From positions 124,001 to 188,000 of the forward strand of contig NZ_JADYVX010000008.1 of NCBI RefSeq assembly GCF_020194175.1: DNA of 64,000 nt, read 5' to 3'. Numbering within the stretch: the first letter of the stretch is position 1; each line of letters begins with the position of its first letter. Shown here in pieces: positions 58,347 through 64,000 of this stretch. Below the pieces are notes generated by a model, which had not been told where the DNA came from, did not search any database, and saw only the letters and a program-made list of their open reading frames with translations. A program made the translations under genes and the position numbers. Origin of the DNA: Bradyrhizobium sp. BRP22 (GTDB lineage: Bacteria > Pseudomonadota > Alphaproteobacteria > Rhizobiales > Xanthobacteraceae).

Positions 58347-59387
58347 TCAGTCGACGGATCGCGGGCCCAAGGCACCAAACGATTTGGGATCGTAGGTGAG
58401 CCGATATCGCATGTCGGCGGCGACGATCGGCTGTCTGCAACGATCGCAGTCCACCGAAGGCTGGAAATCGTGTCCGCACTTGAGATGGGTGAGTATCAGC
58501 GGCGGTTTACCCTTGGAGAGCCAACGGTCGCCCCATCGCAGCATCGCGATGAAGGGACCGTAGAGGTCCAGTCCCATATCGGTGAGAAGATATTCGTACC
58601 GGTCGGGAGAGCTCTGGTACTGCCTGCGATAGAAGACGCCGCTGGCGACCAGGCGGTTGAGCCGATCGGTCAGGATGTTCGGCGCGATCGCGAGCTCCGT
58701 CAGGATCTTGTCGTAGCGCCGGTTGCCAAAGAACCCCTCGCGGACGACCATGAAGCTCCACTTGTCGCCGATGATCTCCAGGGCGCGTGAAACCGAGCTC
58801 GGGCGGCCGAGGACGAACCGGTTTCCGTCGGAAGCCCGCCTGGTGTTGCGTCCGGGCTTGGCGGGACAGCGTCCGGCACCGGGTCCGTCACGGTACCTCA
58901 CGTCGCGGGCGCCGACGCCTTCGCCGCAATGGGAACATGTGACGATGGGGTGGCTGTCGCAACCGCAGTTGGTGTGGATCAGTGTCAGCGGAGGAGGTTT
59001 GCCCTTGGACAGCCAACGGTCGCCGAACTGCATGAGAGCGATAAAGCTCGGATAGAGATCGAACCCCATCTTCGTCAGACGGTACTCCTTGCGCTGAGAG
59101 GATCCGGGCGCGACCTGGCGGAAGATGGCGAGCTGGGTCAGCTTCCGCAGCCGATCGGTGAGCGTGGCCCGCGGGATGCCCAGCGCCGAGCGGAAGCCTT
59201 CGAACGTCTGTGTTCCGAAGAAGGCTTCGCGGATGATCAGAAACGCCCACGCGTCGGACACGATGTCCAGCGTGCGCGCGACCGAACAGTTGCGTTCGGT
59301 CCTTCCGATGTTCGTCCGGCCCGCGGGCGCCGGCGACCTTGGTTTTGTCGAGGCCTTTGTTGTCTGGATCTTGGCGGCGACGGGCAT
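58347..59387 (-). CDS. Fused double-HxlR transcriptional regulator with zinc-ribbon-like tails
   Basis: 346 residues from ATG 59387 (TTG 59453 is an upstream alternative without a better site). It contains two full HxlR winged-helix units. The first covers about 30-150 (NCSVARTLDIVSDAWAFLII; GIPRATLTDRLRKLTQLAIF), the second about 195-310 (SSVSRALEIIGDKWSFMVVR; IAPNILTDRLNRLVASGVFY). Each is followed by a short cysteine tail (CGCDSHPIVTCSHCG and CGHDFQPSVDCDRC) that may bind zinc. HxlR proteins normally have one unit and act as dimers, so this chain carries a dimer in one polypeptide. Candidate operators lie 94 bases upstream and before the operon at 50738. Confidence 0.85.
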   Translation of the reverse strand: MPVAAKIQTTKASTKPRSPAPAGRTNIGRTERNCSVARTLDIVSDAWAFLIIREAFFGTQTFEGFRSALGIPRATLTDRLRKLTQLAIFRQVAPGSSQRKEYRLTKMGFDLYPSFIALMQFGDRWLSKGKPPPLTLIHTNCGCDSHPIVTCSHCGEGVGARDVRYRDGPGAGRCPAKPGRNTRRASDGNRFVLGRPSSVSRALEIIGDKWSFMVVREGFFGNRRYDKILTELAIAPNILTDRLNRLVASGVFYRRQYQSSPDRYEYLLTDMGLDLYGPFIAMLRWGDRWLSKGKPPLILTHLKCGHDFQPSVDCDRCRQPIVAADMRYRLTYDPKSFGALGPRSVD

Positions 59388-59480
59388 TCCGGACTGTCCA
59401 TTCACGCGGCCGCCGCGACGGCGGCCATCGAAAGTTGCGCACCTGTACCACAACCGCGCGGTTGACTCGCCGGAAATATC

Positions 59481-59522
59481 AGTCTAGTTATGCATGTTAC
59501 ATAAGTCTAGTTATGCTAGTAA
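59481..59522 (+). promoter_or_regulatory. Candidate operators, copies B and C, between the HxlR and binding-protein genes
   Basis: Copy B is AGTCTAGTTATGCATGTTA (59481-59499) and copy C AGTCTAGTTATGCTAGTAA (59504-59522). They start 23 bases apart, about two helical turns, in the intergenic region between two divergent genes. The first 13 bases are identical. Copy C holds a perfect CTAG-N5-CTAG dyad. Copy A lies at 50652-50670. Confidence 0.65.
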
Positions 59523-59567
59523 TAAAATCACAAATCTACAAGCATACGTATCCTGGGGAGGAACGTC

Positions 59568-60794
59568 ATGAAGTTGAGAATCGGAAGCGTCCTGGTCGCG
59601 TCGGCGGCGATCTTGATGGTTAGCGGCGGCGCCGGCGCCCAGACCGCGGCGATCTCGGGCGACGTCGTGAAGATCGGCGTCCTGACGGACATGTCCGGAC
59701 AGTTTTCGCATGAATCCGGCGAAGGTGCCGTTACCGCGGTGAAGATGGCCGTCGAGGACTTCGGCGGCAAGGTACTCGGAAAGCCGATCGAGGTGGTGGT
59801 CGCCGATCACCAAAACAAGCCGGACACCGCTTCCGCTCTGGCGCGCAAATGGTTCGACGTCGATCGCGTCGACATGGTCGCGAACCTCATCAACTCCTCG
59901 ATCGCGCTCAGCGTTTCGCAACTCGCGAAGGAGAAGAACCGGATCGCGATCATCAACGGTTCGGGCGCGTCGCGTCTCACCAACGACTCCTGCACACCGA
60001 ACAGCATACATTATGCTTACGATACCTATGCACTGGCTCGCGGCACAGGCAGCGCTCTGATGCACGCTGGTGAGAAGAGCTGGTATTTTCTCACGGCAGA
60101 TTACGCATTTGGACACGCATTGGAGGCGGATACTGCTGCGGTCGTCAAAGGTTTGGGGGGCGAAATTGTCGGATCGACCAGGTATCCGGTCGAAACTTTC
60201 GATCAATCTTCCTTCCTGTTGCAAGCACAGGCATCGAAAGCCAAAGTCGTTGCACTGGCTGGATCGGGCAACGTCCTGGTGAACGCAATCAAGTCGGCTC
60301 AGGAGTTCGGTATCCAGAAGGGTGGTCAGACGCTCGCCGGATTGCTGGTTTGGATTACCGACGTCAAGAGCCTCGGACTTTCGACGGCCCAGGGTCTTAT
60401 CCTGACGGACGCCTTCTATTGGGACCGCGATGACCAGACGCGCGCATGGTCCAAACGCTTCTACGAACGCATCAAGCGAATGCCACACATGGGGGACGCT
60501 GGCGACTATTCGTCGACCATCCATTACTTGAAGGCAATCGAGGCGGCTGGCACGGATGAAGCGCTCGCGGTGATGGCAAAGATGCGCGAGATGCCGATTA
60601 ACGACTTCTTCGCCAAGAACGGCCGAATCCGCGAGGATGGACGGATGGTCCACGACATGTACGTGTACGAGGTGAAAAAGCCGTCGGAATCAAAAGGCGA
60701 CTGGGACTTCTACAAGCTGCGCGAGGTGATCCCGGGCGATCAGGCGTTCCGGCCGCTCAAGGACAGCGTCTGCCCCTTGGCGAAGAAGGGCTGA
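59568..60794 (+). CDS. ABC transporter substrate-binding protein
   Basis: 408 residues, preceded by GGGGAGGAACGTC. The signal peptide VLVASAAILMVSGGAGAQ is followed by a type I periplasmic binding protein of the branched-chain-amino-acid group (VVKIGVLTDMSGQFSHESGE; AVEDFGGKVLGKPIEVVVAD-like; AKVVALAGSGNVLVNAIKSA). No permease or ATPase gene is near, so it must use a transporter encoded elsewhere. The pair of candidate HxlR operators directly upstream and the catabolic genes on both sides suggest that it captures the compound degraded by this regulon. Confidence 0.88.
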   Translation: MKLRIGSVLVASAAILMVSGGAGAQTAAISGDVVKIGVLTDMSGQFSHESGEGAVTAVKMAVEDFGGKVLGKPIEVVVADHQNKPDTASALARKWFDVDRVDMVANLINSSIALSVSQLAKEKNRIAIINGSGASRLTNDSCTPNSIHYAYDTYALARGTGSALMHAGEKSWYFLTADYAFGHALEADTAAVVKGLGGEIVGSTRYPVETFDQSSFLLQAQASKAKVVALAGSGNVLVNAIKSAQEFGIQKGGQTLAGLLVWITDVKSLGLSTAQGLILTDAFYWDRDDQTRAWSKRFYERIKRMPHMGDAGDYSSTIHYLKAIEAAGTDEALAVMAKMREMPINDFFAKNGRIREDGRMVHDMYVYEVKKPSESKGDWDFYKLREVIPGDQAFRPLKDSVCPLAKKG

Positions 60795-60859
60795 AGCAGG
60801 TCGAGAATGCGGGCCCCGATGCGATCCCATCGTAGGCCCGCTCTGATGGAGGCATCGTG

Positions 60860-62410
60860 ATGGATCAGGAAGTCGCCGCCAGTCCGGCCCGACCGCAGAA
60901 TCCGATCGGGACCGGCGCCGAGTACATCGAGAGCCTGAGGGGGCGGAAGCTGAAGGTCTATCTGATGGGCGAGCCGGTCGAAGAACCAGTCGACCATCCC
61001 ATCATCAGACCTTCGATCAACGCGGTCGCTAGGACCTATGATCTCGCCAACGAGGATCCCGGACTGGCTTCCGCCATCTCGCCGCTCACCGGCGGTCGCG
61101 TGAACCGCTTCCTGCATGTCTCAGCGAGCGCCGGCGATCTCGTCATGCAGAACAAGATGCAGCGCCGTCTCGGACAATTGACCGGCACGTGTTTCCAGCG
61201 CTGCGTCGGCATGGATGCACTCAATTCACTGCATTCGGTGACATACGATCTGGACGAGAAGTACGGCACCGACTACCACGTTCGGTTCAACCGGTTCCTT
61301 ACGCGTATGCAGGGCGCGAACCTGGTGATCGGCGGCGCGATGACCGACGTCAAGGGCGACCGCGGCAGATCGCCGTCGCAGCAGGCGGATCCCGATCTCT
61401 TCGTTCATGTCACGCGCCGTACTCCCGAAGGGGTCTACGTCACGGGCGCGAAGGCGCACCAGACGGGCTGCCTGAATTCGCACTGGCTGATCGTTATGCC
61501 GACGATGAGGCTGGAGGCCGCCGACAAGGACTACGCCATCGTCGGCGCAATACCCGTCGACGCCGATGGCATCACCTACATCTACGGCCGGCAATCCTGC
61601 GACACCCGCAGCGCCGAAGGGGGCGATATCGACGCGGGCAACGCGCATTTCTCGGGTCAGGAAGCGATGATCGTGTTCGAGGACGTCTTCATTCCCCGGG
61701 AACTCGTCTTCCTCGACGGAGAATTCGAATTCGCCTCCACGCTGGTCGAACGCTTCACCTGCTATCATCGCCGCAGCTACGTCTGCAAGACCGGCGTCGG
61801 GGACGTCCTGATCGGAGCTGCGGCGACCATCGCGGACTACAACGGCGTCGAGCGCGCCTCGCACGTTCGCGACAAGCTTGTCGAGATGACCCACCTCAAC
61901 GAGACGATCTACGGCACCGGCGTCGCCGCCAGCCATCAGGGGATCGAGATGAAGTCCGGAGCCTACTTGCCGGACGAGATGCTGGCGAATGTCTGCAAGC
62001 ACCATGTCACGCGCTTTCCCTATGAGATCGGCCGCTTGGCGCAGGATCTCGCGGGCGGGTTGATGGTCACCCTGCCCTCAGAGCGTGAACTGCGGCATGA
62101 GACGATCGGCCCTTTGATCGAAAAATATCTGAAGGGACGTCCCGAGGTCTCGACCGAGCACAGGATCCGGATCCTGCGGCTGGTGGAAAACATGACGCTC
62201 GGCCGGAATGCCGTAGGGTACCTGACCGAATCCATGCACGGGGCGGGATCTCCCCAAGCGCAGCGGATCCAGATCGCCCGCTCCATGCAGATCGAGTTCA
62301 AGAAGAAGTTGGCGAAGACGCTAGCCGGCGTCACCGCCGCCTCGCGCGCGGTAATCTCGGACGACGTTTCCGCGTACATGGCCCGGGTATTCGCGCCGGT
62401 CCGCAATTGA
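60860..62410 (+). CDS. 4-hydroxybutyryl-CoA dehydratase/HpaB-family enzyme
   Basis: 516 residues from ATG 60860, with GGAGG upstream. It has the whole pattern of clostridial 4-hydroxybutyryl-CoA dehydratase: VDHPIIRPSINAVARTYDLA, CFQRCVGMDALNS, GAMTDVKGDRGRSPS, KAHQTGCLNSHW, IYGRQSCDT and TESMHGAGSPQAQRI. The cysteines proposed as cluster ligands are C111 and C115, and the His and third Cys are in YHRRSYVCKTGVGD (H303, C309). As I recall, the clostridial enzyme has one residue more between that His and Cys. Flavin monooxygenases of the same family (HpaB) lack these cysteines, so a radical-type dehydratase or isomerase is favoured. It is separated from its neighbours and could work on a hydroxyacyl-CoA of this regulon. 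Confidence 0.83.
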   Translation: MDQEVAASPARPQNPIGTGAEYIESLRGRKLKVYLMGEPVEEPVDHPIIRPSINAVARTYDLANEDPGLASAISPLTGGRVNRFLHVSASAGDLVMQNKMQRRLGQLTGTCFQRCVGMDALNSLHSVTYDLDEKYGTDYHVRFNRFLTRMQGANLVIGGAMTDVKGDRGRSPSQQADPDLFVHVTRRTPEGVYVTGAKAHQTGCLNSHWLIVMPTMRLEAADKDYAIVGAIPVDADGITYIYGRQSCDTRSAEGGDIDAGNAHFSGQEAMIVFEDVFIPRELVFLDGEFEFASTLVERFTCYHRRSYVCKTGVGDVLIGAAATIADYNGVERASHVRDKLVEMTHLNETIYGTGVAASHQGIEMKSGAYLPDEMLANVCKHHVTRFPYEIGRLAQDLAGGLMVTLPSERELRHETIGPLIEKYLKGRPEVSTEHRIRILRLVENMTLGRNAVGYLTESMHGAGSPQAQRIQIARSMQIEFKKKLAKTLAGVTAASRAVISDDVSAYMARVFAPVRN

Positions 62411-62660
62411 AGCTCGAGGCTAAATGATCCCGACCCCTTGAGGGCGTGCATCCCGGGTTGTGAGGAATTGGCAGGAACTGCCGCCGGGCTTCTCCTATCA
62501 TTCCATCGCTCCGGCAAGCGGCTTGACGGCGTTCAGGTCCAACAAGCAGATGCATGCCACCTCTACGCCGCCGTCGCTCGCAAGTGCGGCGCTTCGGGCG
62601 AGCGAGCGACGGCGGCTCCGTGCGGATGGCTCTGCCGGATTGCACATAACTTCGGTGGTG

Positions 62661-63509
62661 CTACCGAGCCCGTTTCGACTTCGATCCCCACATGCAAAGG
62701 CTTGAAGGCTCGAACCCGAACTGACGTGGCCGATGGGTTGCCTCGTCTTCGATCTCGTCCACCCCGACCGAATATTCGAACACCATGCCATCGGGGCCCT
62801 GGAAGTAAAGGAACCGCGCGCCCGACGTCGGGTGGCGGCCAGGGCCGAAGACGATCGGCACCCGTTGCTCGGACAAATGATAGTAGGATCGCAGCACGTC
62901 GTCGTTGCTCTGCACCTGATGATTGATGTGTTGGATCCCGGGACCCCGGGCAGGCGCGAGCGCGATCGTATGGTGGATCGCATTCACGCGCATCAGCGCG
63001 ATGTCCCCGATGCGATCGCTGACGCGCGCGTTGCAGACCTCCGTCCAGAACTTTTCGTCGCGGACCGGGTCAGTCGAATTCAAGCCGACATGGCTGAAGC
63101 CGGTGATTCCGGCGTCCCGTGAAGCAAAATAGCGGCGGCCATGCTGCTCCGGACGGACCACCAGCTCGATCTGGTTGCCGCTCGGATCCTCAAATCCGAT
63201 GAAGGCGCGAACCTTGCGCGCCGAGCATTCGTTGGTCGTGCCGACACGCACCGAACGACCAAGCGAGTCCAGGGTCGCGGCGGCCTCATTCAATTCACTC
63301 TCGTTCTCCACTTCGAATCCTATGGTTTGGTCGGCCGGGTCGCCTTCAAAGTAGCACAGCGTATGCGCGCGCTCGTCCGAACGCAGATAGAGTGCGTTTC
63401 GCGATCTCTCGCTCACCTGAAGGCCAAGGCATTTGGTCGCAAATGATTCCGCTTCCTCGAGGCTCGAGGCCCCCAGCCGCGCATAGGTGACATCCTTGAG
63501 CTGGATCAT
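62661..63509 (-). CDS. VOC-family extradiol dioxygenase-like protein
   Basis: 282 residues from ATG 63509, with AAAGGAG eight bases upstream; the frame is open for 146 more codons but that part overlaps the next gene. It contains two vicinal-oxygen-chelate domains. In the second, the iron ligands of type I extradiol dioxygenases can be placed: H140 (GFSHVGL), H194 (IQHINHQV) and E245 (MVFEYSVG). It should open a catechol-like ring or a related enediol with O2. A related gene lies directly upstream on the same strand; the 250 bases between this gene and the convergent dehydratase hold nothing I can name. Confidence 0.84.
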   Translation of the reverse strand: MIQLKDVTYARLGASSLEEAESFATKCLGLQVSERSRNALYLRSDERAHTLCYFEGDPADQTIGFEVENESELNEAAATLDSLGRSVRVGTTNECSARKVRAFIGFEDPSGNQIELVVRPEQHGRRYFASRDAGITGFSHVGLNSTDPVRDEKFWTEVCNARVSDRIGDIALMRVNAIHHTIALAPARGPGIQHINHQVQSNDDVLRSYYHLSEQRVPIVFGPGRHPTSGARFLYFQGPDGMVFEYSVGVDEIEDEATHRPRQFGFEPSSLCMWGSKSKRAR

Positions 63510-63531
63510 TGTTGCGCTCCTTTTGCAGAGA

Positions 63532-64000
63532 TCAGGTGATGGCTTGCCGCAGCTCTGGAATTTCGGAGCATTCGCTTCCCCATTCGCAAAGGGACGAAGC
63601 TGCCGGCGCAAATTGCCGCGGACGGCGCTGGGCATCGAGGTCGGCGAGCCCATATCCATACGAAAAGACGTGTCCTTCCGGTCCGGAAAATCGCAGGAAG
63701 ATCTGGCCGGATGCCGTTTCACGGCCCGGACCGTGCAGGATCTTGATCTGTCGCTCCTGCGCGAAATAGTGGTTCTGCATGATCGAATCGAGACTTTCGA
63801 CCCCGTAACAGACATAAAGCAGTCCCGCGCGGTCGGAAGGATAGAGCGCAATCCGGTGGTGCTTCCGGTCGATGCTGAGATAGGCGATATCGCCGACCCA
63901 ATCGCTGACCGCCGCTCCCAGGATCGTGGTCCACAGCCTGAGGTCATCCTTGATCGCGCGGCTGCGCAGCCCGACGCACTGCAAACCCGTGATGCCCGCA
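63532..64000 (-). CDS. VOC-family paralog lacking the metal ligands, cut by right edge
   Basis: The C-terminal 155 codons of a gene whose start lies beyond the window. It aligns along its whole visible length with the preceding protein (AGITGLQCVGL against AGITGFSHVGL; RPRQFAPAASSLCEWGSE against RPRQFGFEPSSLCMWGSK). At the three iron-ligand positions it has Cys instead of His (GLQCVGL), Tyr instead of His (LLYVCYGV) and Ser instead of Glu (HVFSYGYG). It is therefore unlikely to be an iron-dependent dioxygenase by itself and may be a structural partner of the active paralog or have a different function. The two genes are 22 bases apart. Confidence 0.78.
   Translation of the reverse strand, partial: AGITGLQCVGLRSRAIKDDLRLWTTILGAAVSDWVGDIAYLSIDRKHHRIALYPSDRAGLLYVCYGVESLDSIMQNHYFAQERQIKILHGPGRETASGQIFLRFSGPEGHVFSYGYGLADLDAQRRPRQFAPAASSLCEWGSECSEIPELRQAIT

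Overview
The window is high-GC DNA that reads as an alphaproteobacterium of the Bradyrhizobium type. The grounds are a coxMNOP-like alternative cytochrome oxidase cluster, several promoters of the alphaproteobacterial general-stress sigma factor type (GGAAC-N16/17-CGTT), dense operons with ATGA start/stop overlaps, and a rich set of CoA-dependent catabolic genes with branched-chain-amino-acid-type ABC uptake systems. No tRNA, rRNA, CRISPR array, intact insertion sequence or phage gene was seen.

Layout. (1) 1-12133, minus strand: a tightly packed set of twelve genes starting with inositol-3-phosphate synthase. It continues with a histidine phosphatase, a CgeB-type glycosyltransferase, a sugar nucleotidyltransferase, a methyltransferase, an apparently circularly permuted glycosidase, phosphopentomutase, two NAD-dependent epimerases, a B12-binding radical SAM protein with a natural His6 run, a GT4 glycosyltransferase and a second CgeB-type enzyme cut by the window edge. 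It looks like a pathway for an inositol- and/or pentose-containing, methylated glycoconjugate, under a general-stress-type promoter. This is the best candidate in the window for a poorly characterised system. (2) 12471-14568: a small stress-type protein, a GT9-like protein and a Crp/Fnr regulator. (3) 14834-21459: a diheme cytochrome c and a caa3-type oxidase operon. (4) 21797-23235: a stress-type SDR behind a second general-stress-type promoter, with remnants of an SDR gene and of a filamentous haemagglutinin-like gene. (5) 23523-38796: one long plus-strand catabolic operon (ABC uptake system, two PrpD-family proteins, CoA transferase, enoyl-CoA hydratase, HMG-CoA-lyase-like enzyme, acyl-CoA dehydrogenase, racemase-family protein, metallo-hydrolase) ending in a LacI regulator with a 37-bp dyad in front of it. 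(6) 38797-40350: a decayed stretch with a YciI gene and a broken sugar-binding-protein gene. (7) 40351-45793: an RTX protein made of four exact-length 405-bp repeats, with its type I secretion ABC transporter and adaptor. (8) 45911-49714: three neighbouring hydrolases without signal peptides (frameshifted papain-like, S53 sedolisin-like and class-C beta-lactamase-like). (9) 50118-64000: a decayed acyl-CoA ligase gene, then a molybdenum-hydroxylase/CoA-ligase operon, a fused double-HxlR regulator, a substrate-binding protein, a 4-hydroxybutyryl-CoA-dehydratase-like enzyme and two VOC dioxygenase-type paralogs.

How the parts work together. The last region appears to be one regulon: the same 19-bp motif lies in front of the operon at 50738 and twice in front of the binding-protein gene at 59568, beside the double-HxlR gene. 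Its enzymes would import, hydroxylate, CoA-activate and open an unidentified ring or carboxylate compound. The operon at 23523-37667 does the same kind of job for a different carboxylate. In both catabolic operons the SDR lacks the catalytic Tyr (one also lacks the Lys), the racemase lacks both expected cysteines, and one VOC paralog lacks its metal ligands. Family names alone should therefore not be read as functions here.
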